The translations under genes and the position numbers were made by a program. Shown piece by piece: positions 31,522 to 44,677 of a DNA stretch of 64,000 bases (position 1 is the stretch's first letter; the number at the start of each line of letters is the position of its first letter). The notes under the pieces were generated by a model. That model saw nothing but the letters and a program-made list of their open reading frames with translations. It was not told the DNA's origin and ran no database searches. This DNA is from Lathyrus oleraceus (lineage: Eukaryota; Streptophyta; Magnoliopsida; Fabales; Fabaceae): assembly GCF_024323335.1 (NCBI RefSeq), contig NC_066585.1, forward strand, positions 538,956,007 to 539,020,006, read 5' to 3'.

Positions 31522-32095
31522 CAGAACATGTATCTGAAAGAATCACCCTCCCCTCACAGGTAAATTCTAATCAGGTCACCCTAAGGCGGATAATAGTCTC
31601 GACAATCGGGCAAAGATACTCAATGGGTTTGCCCTTTCGGGTGTGCCATTGTAGCTCTCTTAAGACCGTCTAAACCAAAGATCCGGGAAATGATCGGTCA
31701 CCAGAGTCAACAGCTCAAATGAAGTAACTCAACCAAAGTGGAGTACCCTACAGAGGAAAGCACTATCAAATGAACCTCGTCCGGCTTGTGGTACATCACG
31801 TTGCCAGGCACATGTTGACCTAACATGAAGGAGGCAACATGAGACCACACTAATCCTAGGTGTGTACTCGGGCCTGGGTTTTAGCCCCACTCAGAACACC
31901 CACCCCAAAACGAAGGAAACACCTGCACAGAGGACGGCAACATGATAGTATGATGCATGCAGACATTAATGCAAATATATACACAATCAGAATAACAAAT
32001 GCAATAAATAGAACACAAGCAACCTAAACTATCCTAGAACGCTAGGAGAGACTCGCTTAGGGAAAATGGACCAGTGCAGGTCAACATTTCTAAAG
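31522..32095 (-). other. Element B leader, part next to the PBS
   Basis: No gene is visible. A short hairpin-like stretch GGGCAAAG...CTTTCGGGT lies near 31607-31641. Function as leader RNA is inferred from position between PBS and ORF1. Confidence 0.6.
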
Positions 32096-32113
32096 TCCCC
32101 AGCAGAGTCGCCA
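32096..32113 (-). other. Primer binding site, tRNA-Arg type (element B)
   Basis: The minus strand reads TGGCGACTCTGCTGGGGA two bases after the LTR end GGATGCGCCA. It is identical to the site in element E and to the two distal copies in element A. Confidence 0.88.
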
Positions 32114-32115
32114 GC

Positions 32116-35100
32116 TGGCGCATCCACGAAAAACAACCGGCGGGCTAAAACAAAACAAACAGAGCCGCCACCGTGTGTTATTTATCCCAAAAGAGGGAAA
32201 GGAAACGCTCAGAGTAAACCTGGGAAAAGCATGGTCTCGCGACCAAAGAGATGGGATCGGGAGTCGGTTACGCAAGGGGAAGGTATTAACACCCCTCACG
32301 TCCGTCGTACTCGACGGGATCCACGCTCAAAAGATAGAAAAAGGTTGCTAAAACAAACATCACACACACAAGAAACACAGGTGGGAAAAGGGGGAAGAGG
32401 GCTCGATAGGACATCGCATCCTATGCCTACGTATCTCGTTTGGAACGAGAATCAGAGCTACCGTAGTTCGGCTCACGCACGCCAAACAAACACACACAAA
32501 CTTAGGCAAACATGGAACCCGAATGCCAATAGCTGGACTTACATCGGCTTCCGAACCAAACAAACACAATCAAAATACGGACAACCAATCGCTGGGTTTA
32601 CATCCATATCCTGACACACGAGAGGGTTAACAAAAAAACACACACAAAAAGGAAAAAAAGTGCCCGGAGAGATCTCGTGCGACCTCCTGCCTACGTACCT
32701 CATCTGGTATGAGGATTAGGGCAACGTAGTTCCCCTTAATATAGGAGAAAGACTAGCCAGACACAAAGGGAAGACACACTACCAGGGAGCTGTACTCGAG
32801 CCTAGTGTTATCATGCATCATTGCCCTATGTTATGGTTTCTACCTACTTGCACAACAACAAGCTCATCCTATCCAGGAAGAAAGCAAGCATGCAAGCATA
32901 AACAAAGCAAACATTCACATTTCAGATAGCACACACTATATCCAGTCAAGTGAGGCTTAAACAAAGGGTTCGACTGCCAAGGCAAGTCATCTGTACAAGG
33001 GTAGTGTTAGCTCTTAACCCTGACATTGAGAGTCAGGGTGAAGCCAGATGAAAGGTGAGTGAAGATTAGACTTCACAGCTCTTATCCCTGTCCAGGGAGA
33101 GCTTCAGACAAAGGAGTGTGGGTTCAGAAAGATGGAACCCTTCTACACTCAAAGACTCTGACACAACTGTACAATGTACAAGATCTTGGGTTTGTGTCCC
33201 AATGCATCAACACAGTGGTGTGAGCAGAGGGACGACTCAACAGAATAGTGGGAGATAGACTGCATATCTCTATGATCCACCAATTGCCTTAATCAAGGTC
33301 TTTACCTGCTTGGGGACAAAGTTAAACAATCACAAACATCGCCTCTTAAGGAGGACTTCAGACAGTTGCCTGGCCAAGTAACAGGCCAGGTCTTCCAGAC
33401 TACATGGAGAATAGAAATTCTACCTCAATTGGTTTAAAAACCAAGCAACAGCAAGCAAGTTCTCAAGGAACTGTAAGCAACTAAATGTACCTGAAATCAA
33501 TCAAGTATCATCAGTACTCAGACAAACCAACAGTAAACAGCAAAAGTCAAACAGTCAATTTGCACAGTCAACACAAGTTAATGCACACAAGTGCAAGCCA
33601 TGAGCTCAAACTCAAGCATCAAACCCTACAACACAAAGTCAATGTTAGTTGACAACATCAAACAAACCCAATTTACAACTTGCATTGCTCTCCTTAAGGC
33701 ATTTGCAGCTCAAACCTGAAACACAATTCCAAAGGTGAGAAACAAGACCACTAGGCCAAGCCTAGGGTCCAAAAGAGATAAAAAATCCAAAACAGCAAGT
33801 GAAAATTATCCAAAATCACAATCAATCAATTAAAAAGCAAATGCAATTGGTCCCATGCTCATATCAATCACCATTATCATTTCATGCACAAAAAGGTATC
33901 ACACATGCAACTTGCAACTTCAAAAGACCAAATAGAACTATCTCAACCAAAAGCATACCAAAACATTTCAATTAATTCCACAAAAATTCACACCTAAACA
34001 GGACACATTCAATGGATAGCATGTCAAATTTTAGCTCAATTGGACAAAAGGAAGTAGGTCAATGAAAATCAAGAAGTTCAGACAATTTCAAACAAGCCAA
34101 CACAAGGCATCAAAACAAGCATCAACTTCTATAAATCATAAAACAGTGACAACAATTAAGAAATGAATGGGATTAAAACCACAATGACCTATAATGTGTC
34201 TACAATGCTCATACCAAATTTCACATTCATCCAATACACTATGAGAATTTCACAAGCAACATGCCAACATGTGTCACACAATGTCACCAAATGGTCCAAC
34301 AGAAGAGAAAATTATCAATCAAATAGAAAATGATATCAAAAATTCCAGAAAAAAATCACATGTGATCTCAACATTCATATATTCAACCATGCAAAATTTC
34401 AGCTCAAATCAACATCCTTAAGCATTTTAAATAAAATCAGGAAGTTCATCAAGCTTGGTGTGACACAAATTGTCACACCTCTATTCAAAAATTCATATCT
34501 AATCTACCAAGTACCCAAAAATCACAAACTCTACATGAAAATCACCATCAAAGTGTCCAAAATAAGCACAAAAAATTTCATCCATTTATTTGAAAGCATC
34601 ATCATTTTATGAAGGATATGGCAAGACATACACAAATGTGACAACATCCAACAAACCCTAGGCATTTTAATTTTCTACACATGCAAAATTTTTACAAAAA
34701 TCATGATTAAATTCTACACATCACAAGGAATATCATGCAAAAAATCTCACTCAAATTGGATGAAAAATGAAGTCTCTATGAATTTCTAAAGATCATGCAT
34801 CAAAATGTAAAAATGAAAATGAAAATAAAAATGAAATAATATATAATTAAATGAACCAGTGGCAAACTTGTAATATTAAAGCGCACAAGCTAAACGACGT
34901 CGTTCCAAAAAGATTACATGGCAAAGCGTGATTCGCTGGCGCTGGAGAGAAACACAATTTGAAACGCAGGCAATGGATTCGAAGATCAAACACACACTAT
35001 TCACTTGTTTTTCATCAAGAACAGTCCAGAAATTCCAGATTTGGTCAAGAACAAAAATCAACCAAACGCAACAATCCATATATCAACATGACCGTCCTTC

Positions 35101-36955
35101 AACAAGGATTATGAATATGCAAATAATTTCTTCTAACTCTCAACATACGGCACGGATCGAACAAAACAAGTTATGAACATCAAACTTTCAATTACGATTT
35201 CTCTCACTTCACTCAACCAAATCACAAACTATAAGCGTCATGATAACCTATAATCAAAGACCTACAGAACGCATATCACAATTCATGCAATGGTGAAATT
35301 CGAAAAATCACCTTGTGATTATGGCAGATGCGAATCTGGATGTTTTTGGCTCCAAGAAGGTGAAACAGATGCGTATCAATGATAAGGAAGGTGAATGGAG
35401 AAAGATCCTCAGTTCAACGATGCTCCAACTGTGAGAATTATGGAATTGCCATTGTTGAGCTTGCTTCCAACAGTTGAGATTCTTGAAGCTTTTGGCCACG
35501 ATTCATCAAAACAGTCCTTCAAGAATGATTATGAAGCATGGATCCACGAAGAATGAACAAGTTTGATGAAGAATCGATGATGAAATGATGAAAAAAAGTG
35601 ATGGAGTTTTTGAGAGAATTTGAGGTTTTGGAGGGAAATTCAGTTATGGATCTTGAAAAATGAAATGTTGTTAACCAATTCTGTTATGATTAGTGATTTA
35701 TACTCACTCCTTAATCACCTTGTTAATCTAAATTATCAAAAACCAAGTGATTAGTGTTAATGTGCATTTAGGTGAAAGTCCAAAAATGACCTTGCCAAAT
35801 AATGCAATGTGACAGCTCATGACAGTCCAAACAAGTTTCAATTGTCATATGTGATGTGTTGGAAGTGGTCCCATGTCCAAAGGCCTTGTAAATCTCAATT
35901 TCACTATCTCACACCAAAAATACACATGAATTCACTTGAAATTTGACTTTTTGCCTTGACCATTTTTTATGAATTTTGATTATGCAACATGAAAGTACAT
36001 GTGAAATGGGGTTTGCTCACAAAAAGATCACCCAAATTGGACATTCCATGTGAAAGTTATGCCACTTTGATTATAGGCATTTTTGGAAAATGAATGGACC
36101 ATAACTTGTCAACCATACATGGGAAATTCAAGTTCTTGGACTTTTTGGAAAGGTGAGAGCAATATCTACAACTTTCATGTTGAACAAATTTTCATTTGAA
36201 GCTTTTTTGGACATGTAATTTTGTGGTGAAAAACTTTCCATTTTTGGAAACTTCCATTACAAGTCACTTTCTATTTTTGGCAATTTTTTGTCTGACTTTA
36301 TTTTCTTCATTCTTGAGCTTTGACATGCCAAATGAAGCTTATTTCAACATGAATGAAGTGTATCCAACTCTCTCCCACCTCCAAATCCATAAAATCAAGC
36401 ACAGTTGACCACAGTTGACTTTTTCAACTGATAGATGAATTTGGCAATGCACTGATCAAGCTGAGCCCCAATCCTCTGATGAAATGGCTCAATGGTGAAA
36501 ACCTAGACTCAATAAGCTCAATACATTCACATGATGATCCCCATATCCATTATAGACCCCATCTCCTTGCCATGCCCTGATTGGCCCAATGCAACTGATT
36601 AGGGTTGACCAGTGGTCAAAACCCTAATCTCAAGGAATATGATCACTCACTTGAATCTCTTGGATGATATCAAGACCATGATGATGATGATGTACCATTT
36701 CAACCAAGATGAAGACCAATCTCCTTGAGAATCAAAACCCTGATTTGAACCACCACCCTCAGATAGTTAGTGACCAGTCCAATGAGTGAAACCCTAGCTT
36801 GCACCTCCACCTCTTATCTTCTGACCAAGACTTGTGAGGATGACTTGCACAATGTAACCACATGATATGCAATATGCAATGCCTAATGACCTACAAATGA
36901 CATGCAATATATTAAGCTAGTCCCAAGAGAGGAGGGCAAATTTTGAGGTGTTACA
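32116..36955 (-). repeat. Element B 5' LTR, 4840 bp
   Basis: It runs on the minus strand from TGTAACACCTC at 36955 to GGATGCGCCA at 32116. Its first 70 bp recur at 16959-17028. A PBS-like GAGCCGCCACC lies at 32162-32172. The part between about 32510 and 34870 resembles the LTR of element A in composition and in blocks such as CCTCTTAAGGAGGACTTCAGACAG, so the families are related. Short open frames, the longest 182 codons across the PBS, are not supported as genes. Confidence 0.9.
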
Positions 36956-39007
36956 GTACTGATCCAACACAAGTGCCTAATGGCATCAATATATATACAT
37001 GTCCAAACTAAAAACATCAATGGAGCATGTTATACAATAATGCCGAAACAATAAAAATCTAAGAACTATGTGCAATATCTTCATTGCACATAACTCCACA
37101 GCAGAAGATCGTGATAAACAGCATCCCTTGAAACATCCATAACAGCTTCTCATAGTTTCAACTTGTAAGGATTACCTGAAAAATAACAACAATAATGGGA
37201 TGAGATAATAATCTCAGTGAGTTCTCCTATCCTATGGGTCCACTCGGCTCTATAGGGTTTTCTAATCAATATTCAACTCATATCCAACTCAAGTCGACAA
37301 GGGAACGAAGACTTGAGCGATGGGGAAACTATCTCGCAATTGTATGGCAACATGCATCTGAGTTCTCATAACTCAACCACGATCATTATTCAGATCACGA
37401 AACATCAATTCCCGAACGGACTTACGTCTAAGCTAGACCCGGTTCATACATGCTCGTATGATTCGAATTTCGCGGTGGATATCAGGTTCCCCTATGGGAC
37501 TCGAACCCACTTTTAAGAACCATCACTCGTATGGGACTACCCACTTTGAGTATCTTTCACCGTATGGGACTCTAACCCACTTAGGTGTCCACCTTTCCCC
37601 CATGTCCGCCATGGTTGGGGCTCAAACCCAATTGAGGCTCGAATCATTGGTCCCACATCCCAATGCTTACTCATCTAAGCATACCAATAGAGATGTGTAC
37701 CACTACAGAAAACACACATTCTAAATACATGATCGGTTTCACAAATCATCGGTTCCACGAACCATAACAAAATTCATCAATCGCAAATGACTGTATTCAC
37801 CACAATACACAAATAATAACATGGCATGTTCCATACAATGTGTCTCATTCTCAATCATGGCAACAATTCATCCACGACCTCCACATAAACGTCGTACGAA
37901 TGAATACCGTATTCTCATTCATATATCACACATGTTCCATAACCTAGATTATCTTTCTAAGTTATTAATCATGTTATACTCTTAAGTTTCCTCACTCATA
38001 TTTGTAAGGTTTTTAATCATGTTATTTCACCTTCAACATAACAACCATATTTAACTTCCATCATAATATAATTCATAGCATTTATAAATCACATAGTAAT
38101 TTATAACATGGAAGAATAATAATAGCCCTTTACGTTATCTTTCTAACGCATTCGTCCGTGTCCAAAACGGAGTTATAACATTCAATTAATTCATTAATCT
38201 ATCTTAATCAAGATTTAGATTAATATCTATCCATTGCATAAGTATTCAACAACAAAATCATTGGCCTAGTGGTAAGGCTTGTACAATTCCAAGGAGGTCC
38301 CAGGTTCGAACCCCATTGGTGACATATTTTTATTCTCAAAAATTTCACTAAACCAATCGATTCCTCGATTCCCAAGGACCAATCGATTGGTCCTGTGAAA
38401 AGTCATCATTTCCTCATTTTCACTTCATAGACACCATTTCCTTCTTCTTCCAACAAAACTCATCATATTACATGTTCATATGTACATGTATAACAAAGAT
38501 TTCAAAATATTCATCACATATCATGGATTATTCATGATTTATCTAATGATTCTACAACCCTAATCTTCTAGAAACCTAGAGTTTCTAACTAGAACTCACC
38601 TAGTAGAAGAAGAAGATGAAGTTTGGTGAGGATGATGAGTAGAAAATGGTGATGATGAGCTTTTCCTTCTTCTCCTCCAAGCCTTTCTTCTTTCTTTCTC
38701 TCTTCTTCTTTCTTCTCTTTTCCTCTCTCTTCTTCTTACTCTTTTGCTATTTCATCTTCCAGTACCAATTGACCAATTATTAATGTTACCAAAAATGTCC
38801 TCTCTTGTACTTATTAATATTGGTCTGTCTCTTTATTAATAATTAATCTCTTCATAGTTCACTGGTTACTCTATTGGTCCCAATTGATAACACTTAGAGC
38901 ACATAGGAGCTCTAACTGTTACAATTGATACTAGTTAGAGTACATAGGAACTCAATTGGTCTCAACTGACAACTAATTGAGCATTAAAGGGAATATGGGA
39001 TATTACA
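36956..39007 (-). repeat. LTR C: LTR of an unidentified element, interrupted at its inner side by element B
   Basis: On the minus strand it starts TGTAATATCCC at 39007 and runs left until element B at 36955; the five bases next to B are GTACT. It is a diverged homologue of LTR D (43409 onward), sharing for example GAGTTCCTATG, TTTTGGTAAC, a CAATCGATTG block and, near 37740-37960, the segment seen in inverted form at 63833-64000. It has an extra duplication of a GAGTTCCTATG-containing block near 38900-38975. No coding region is visible, so the superfamily stays open. A short direct-repeat series with GGGACTCGAACCCAC-like blocks lies at 37490-37640. Confidence 0.75.
38256..38345 (+). repeat. 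tRNA-derived SINE-like segment within LTR C
   Basis: The plus strand carries TGGCCTAGTGGT (38262-38273), which fits the pol III A box, and GGTTCGAACCC (38303-38313), a perfect B box, about 40 bp apart. A tRNA-like head of this kind followed by an AT-rich tail is typical of plant SINEs. I see no matching segment in LTR D. No clear target duplication was found, so a tRNA pseudogene or an LTR-borne tRNA-like sequence remains possible. Confidence 0.5.
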
Positions 39008-39314
39008 AATGAAGCGAAAAAACTATAAATGAATGATTCATATTAAATATAAATGGGGAACAAGTAAAATTACCTAATCAAGATCAATATTATTTGTATT
39101 CGGCGTATTCACATTGTATTATGGTATATTATATGTAAATAAATTCAATAGTTTTCTATTCCATCACCAAATTTTAGGTTTCTTCATCACTAAGTAACAA
39201 AGTTAAAAGAATATAAATTAATGATTCATATTATATATAAATGGTTTATAAGTGAAATTACGTAATAAAGCTCAATTTTATTTCTATTTGTCATATTCAC
39301 ACTGTATTATGGTG

Positions 39315-39317
<3 letters not shown>

Positions 39318-39385
<68 letters not shown>
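39318..39385. repeat. (TA)n microsatellite within the satellite
   Basis: A pure TA run replaces the TATTATATGTAAATA site of a monomer. Confidence 0.95.
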
Positions 39386-39390
<5 letters not shown>

Positions 39391-40578
39391 TAATATTTTC
39401 TTCTCCATCACCAAATTTTAGGTTTCTTCATGACTAAGCAACAAAGTAAACAAACTATAAAGGGGGAACAAGTGAAATTACATAATCAATGTCAATATTA
39501 TTTGTATTCGGCATATTTACATTGTGTTATGGTGAATTATACGTAAATAAATTAAATAATTTTCTTCTCCATCACCAAATTTTAGGTTTTTTCATCACTA
39601 AGTGACAAAGTTAAAAAAAACTAAAAATGAATGATTCATATTATATATAAATGGGTAACAAGTGAAATTAGATAATCAAGATCAATACTACTCTTATTCG
39701 GCATATTCACATTGTATTATGGTATATTATATGTAAATAAATTCAATAGTTTTCTTCTCCATCACCAAATTTTAGGTTTCTTCATCACTGAGCAACAAGG
39801 TTAAAAAAACCTATAAATGAATGATTCATATTATATATAAATAAGTAACAAGTGAAATTACGTAATAAAGCTACAATTTATTTTTATTCGGAATTTTCAC
39901 ATTGTATTATGGTTTATTATATGTAAAAAAAATCAATATTTTTCTTCTCCATCACCAAATTTTATGTTTCTTCATCACTATGCAACAAAGTCAAAAAAAA
40001 CATATAAATGAATGATTCATATTATATATAAATGGTTAACAATTGAAATTACATAATCAAGATCAATATTATTTGTATTTCGCATATTCACATTGTATTA
40101 TGGTATATTATAATAAATTCAATAATTTTCTTCTCCGTCACCAAATTTTAGGTTTCTTCATCACTAAGTAACAACTTTAAAGGATTATAAATTAATGATT
40201 CATATTATATATAAATGGTTTATAAGTGAAATTACGTATGAAAGCTTAATTTTATTTGTATTTGTCATATTCACATTGTATTATGGTATATTATATGTAA
40301 AAAAATTAATATTTTCGTCTCCATCACCAAATTTTAAGTTTCCTCATCACTAAGCAACAAAGTTAAAAAAACTATAATTGAATTATTCATATTATACATA
40401 AATGCGGTAACAAGTGAAATTACATAATCAATGTCAATATTATTTGTATTCGGCATATTCACATTGTATTATGGTATATTTTATGTAAATAAATTCAATA
40501 ATTTTCTTCTCCATCACCAAATATTAGGTTTCTTCATCACCAAGTAACAATGTTAAAGGACTATAAATTAATGATTCA

Positions 40579-40606
40579 TTATATATATATATATATATAT
40601 ATATAT
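40579..40606. repeat. (TA)n microsatellite within the satellite
   Basis: A short TA run lies at the ATTATATATAAATGG site of a type B monomer. Confidence 0.95.
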
Positions 40607-42244
40607 GGTTTATAAGGGTATCTACACAATAAAGCTCAATTTTATTTGTATTCCGCATTTTCTCACTGTATTGTGGTATATTATGTGTAAAAAAGTTCAA
40701 TATTTTTATTCTCCATCACCAAATTTTAGGTTTCTTCATCATTAAGCAACAAGGTTAAACAAACTATAAATGAATGATTCATAATATATATAAATAAGTA
40801 ACAAGTCAAATTCGATAATCAAGATCAATGTTATTTGTATTCAGCATATTCACGTCGTATTATGGTATATTATATGTAAATAATATCAATAATTTTCTTC
40901 TCCATCACCAAATTTTAGGTTTCTTCATCACTAAGTGACAAAGCTAAAAAAAACTAAAAATGAATGATTCATATTATATATAAATGGGTAACAAGTGAAA
41001 GTAGATAATCAAGATCAATACTACTTGTATTCGGCATATTCACATTGTATTATGGTATATTATTTGTAAATAAATTCAATAATTTTCTTTTCCATAACCA
41101 AATTTTAGGTTTCTTCATCACTAGGCAACAAGGTTAAAAAACCTATAAATGAATGATTCATATTATATATAAATAAGTAACAAGTGAAATTACGTAATAA
41201 AGCTCAATTTTATTTGTATTCGGAATTTTCACATTGTATTCTGGTGTATTATATGTAAAAAAATTCAATATGTTTCTTCTCCATCACCAAATTTTATGTT
41301 TCTTCATCACTATGCAACAAAGTTAAAAAACTTATAAATGAAGGATTGTTATTATATATAAATGTGTAACAAGTGAAATTACATAATCAAGATCAATATT
41401 ATTTGTATTCTACAAATTCACATTTTATTATGGTATATTATATGTAAATAAATTCAATAACTTTCTGCTCCATCACCAAATTTTAGGTTTCTTCATCACT
41501 AAGTAACATCGTTAAAGGACTATAAATTAACGATTCATATTATATATAAATGGTTTATAAGTGAAACTACGTATTAAAGTTTAATTTTATTTGTATTTGT
41601 CATATTCACATTGCATTATGGTGTATTATACGTAAAAAAAAGAAAATCTTCTCCATCACCAAATTTTAGGTTTCTTCATCACTAAGCAACAAAGTGAAAG
41701 AAACTATAAATGAATGATTCATATTATATATAAATGGGTGACAAGTGAAATTATTTGTATTATGGTATATTATATGTAAATAAATTCAATAATTTTCTTC
41801 TCCATCGCCAAATTTCAGGTTACTTCATCACTAAGTAACAAAGTTAAAGGACTATAAATTAATGATTCATATTATATATAAATGGTTTATAAGTTAAATT
41901 ACGTAATAAAGCTCAATTTTATTTGTATTTAACCTATTCATACCGTTTTATGGTATATTATATGAAAAAAAAAATTAATATTTTCTTCTCCACCACCAAA
42001 TTTTAGGTTTCTTCATCACTAAGAAACAAAGTGAAAAAACTATAAATGAATGATTCATATTCTATATAAATGGGTAACAAGGGAAATTACGTATTCAATA
42101 TCAATATTATTTGTATTCGGCATATTCACAATGTATTATGGTATATTATATGTAAATAAATTCAATAATTTTCTGCTCCATCACTAAATTTTAGGTTTCT
42201 TCATCACTAAGTTACAACGTTAAAGGACTATAAATTAAAGATTC

Positions 42245-42247
<3 letters not shown>

Positions 42248-42311
<64 letters not shown>

Positions 42312-42338
42312 ATATATATATATATCTATATATATATA

Positions 42339-42413
<75 letters not shown>

Positions 42414-42415
42414 AT

Positions 42416-42464
<49 letters not shown>

Positions 42465-42469
42465 TATAT

Positions 42470-42529
<60 letters not shown>
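42248..42529. repeat. Long (TA)n microsatellite with TATC interruptions
   Basis: About 280 bp of TA with scattered TATC and AGAGATA interruptions lie at the same monomer site as the run at 40579. Confidence 0.95.
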
Positions 42530-42531
<2 letters not shown>

Positions 42532-44252
42532 TTTATAAGTGAAATTACGTAATAAAGCTCAATTTTATTTGTATCGGCATTTTCACATTGTATTATGGTA
42601 TATTATATGTAAAAAAATTCAATACTTGTCTTCTCCATCACCAAATTTTAGGTTTCTTCATCACTAAGCAACAAAGTTTTAAAAACTATAAATGAATGAT
42701 TCATATTATATATAAATGGGTAACAAGTGAAATTCCATAATCAAGATCAATATTTATTGTATTCGGCATATTCACATTGTATTATGGTATATTTTATGTA
42801 AATAAGTTCAATAATTTTCTTCTCCATCACCAAATTTTAGGTTTCTTCATCACTAAGTAACAAAGTTAAAGGACTATAAATTAATGATTCATATTATATA
42901 TAAATGGTTAATAAGTGAAATTACGTATTAAAGCTCAATATTATTTGTATTCGTCATATTCACATTATATTATGGTATATTATTTGTAAAAAAAAAATAT
43001 TTTTCTTCTCCATCACCAAATTTTAGGTTTCTTCATCACTATGCAACAAAGTGAAAAAGCTATAAATGAATGATTCATATTATATATATATGGGTAACAA
43101 GTGAAATTACATAATCAAGATCAATATTATTTGTATTCGGCATATTCACATTAGATTATGGTATATTGTATGTGAATAAATTCAATAATTTTCTTCTACC
43201 TCTCCAAATTTTAGGTTTCTTCATTACTAAGTAACAAAGTTAAAGGACTATAAATTAATGATTCATAAGTGAAATTATGTAATAAAACTCAATTTTATTT
43301 GTATTTGTCTTATTCACACTGTATTATGGTATATTATATGTAAAAAAAAAAAATTCATCTTCATCACCAAATTTTAGGTTTCTTCATCACTAACCAACAA
43401 AGTGAAAATGTAATACCCTGTATTTCCTTAAATACCTAAATTCCTATTAATTGAGGTCAATTGAGTTCCTATGTGCTCTAAAAGTCGCCGATTGGGATAA
43501 ATAGAGTAAATAGTGAATTCAGGTTAATTTAATTAATATTAAATGGGACTGACCTTTTATTAATTAGGACATTTTGGTAACACTAATAATGGGTCAATAG
43601 CTCTGGTAGAACAAATATTATGGTTGGTGCCACTTAAGATATTTGTTTCCACCACTTTCTAACCCCACATATGCTACAAGGCTTGTGGTCCACATGTTAC
43701 TACCTTATTGTTACCTACCATAAGCCATTTGGTTTCTATGTATTAGAAAGCATAGAAAGAAGGAAGAAGCTCAAGGGAAGAAGGGAAAGCAAGGCTAGTG
43801 GAGAAGAAGAAGAAGAAGGAAAGCTTGGAACCAACACCATCATCTTCATCCTCATCTCATCTTCCACAACTTCTCCTCTTCAATTTCTTGAGGTGGGTTC
43901 TAGTTAGAAACCCTAGATTTCTAGAGGATTAGGGTTGTATAATGTTAGACAAATCATGAGAATCCATGCTATATGATGAATATTTTCTTGCTCTTGTTGA
44001 CTTCCATGAACATGTGCCTTGTTGTGTTCTTATATTGGTTATGATAACATGATTTGTTATGGTTGTGGTGAAATAATTGGTTGTGATTATGACCTTGAAA
44101 TCCTTGTGATTGTGAGCTTGGAATCCTTGATTTATATGTGTATAAGAACATGTATTATGATGGGTTTTGTGGGAAGAAGAAGTGGTAATTTGTTAGAAAT
44201 GGTAAAACAGAGGAAAATGGTGTATATGAAGTGAAATGTGAAAATGTGAGTG

Positions 44253-44487
44253 GACCAATCGATTGGTCTCTGTCATCAATCGATTGACAGCCCTTTATTT
44301 TGTAGAAAAAAATGAGATTTTTACAAGACCAATCGATTGACACTACATTACAATCGATTTCACAAACTTGTTGTATATGAACAGTGGAAAATTTTTGCAG
44401 GACCAATCGATTGACACTCAGCAAACTTTGAAAAACAGAATTGTGAGAGGAACCAATCGATTGGGCTTCCCCAACCAATCGATTGAG
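44253..44487. repeat. Cluster of CCAATCGATTGG-like palindromes in LTR D
   Basis: Seven copies of the core AATCGATT, most within ACCAATCGATTGA or ACCAATCGATTGG, lie at about 44255, 44276, 44329, 44351, 44403, 44451 and 44474. LTR C has only two (near 38353 and 38381). Confidence 0.9.
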
Positions 44488-44677
44488 TTAAGTCAAAAAC
44501 TTCAAAATCCATTTCTTAAGTGTTTTTAAATGCATTCTTCTAACCATTAATCATTTGTAATGCTATGCTTATGTTGAATACATGCTAATGGTGAAAATTA
44601 CATGATGAACCTAGTGAGTTAACCTAGGATTGAAATTAGGTTATGAGTAGGTTATAATCTAGATGATATGAGAATAC

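Larger units (their letters stand above)
16959..36955 (-). mobile_element. Element B: Ogre-like Ty3/gypsy element, nearly full length but inactivated
   Basis: On the minus strand the order is 5' LTR (36955 to 32116), PBS, leader, ORF1, gag-protease, putative intron, RT, RNase H, a second RNase H, integrase, structured 3' UTR, polypurine tract and 3' LTR start (17028). An extra ORF1, a pro/RT intron and dual RNase H are hallmarks of the Ogre/Tat lineage. LTR termini (TGTAACACCTC and GGATGCGCCA) differ from elements A and E, so it is a different family. Gag carries a nonsense codon, integrase a frameshift, and two other elements are inserted in it. It lies in LTR C; its right flank is GTACT. 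Confidence 0.92.
39008..43408. repeat. AT-rich satellite array, monomer about 190 bp, dimeric order
   Basis: The block CACCAAATTTTAGGTTTCTT recurs about 22 times at 170-195 bp spacing (for example 39165, 39573, 39762, 40139, 40325, 40512 and 40706). Two monomer types mostly alternate. Type A has AAATGGGTAACAAG and ATAATCAAGATCAAT; type B has AAATGGTTTATAAG and GTAATAAAGCTCAAT. This gives a higher-order unit of about 375-380 bp. Some mixed monomers (near 39840 and 41170) join halves of both types. No open frame of note exists. LTR C and LTR D begin exactly at its two ends and face away from it. Confidence 0.92.

Noticed and set aside
31552..31572. Alternative end of the solo LTR at CCCCTCACA near 31551
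   Set aside because: No target duplication fits that end, whereas ending at 31516 gives a perfect ACCAT duplication.
32066..32614. Open frame of 182 codons on the plus strand
   Set aside because: It spans the LTR end and PBS of element B in antisense and has no recognisable domain.
39008..43408. CRISPR-like array
   Set aside because: Repeats are adjacent monomers of about 190 bp without unique spacers, in a plant-type genome; it is a satellite.
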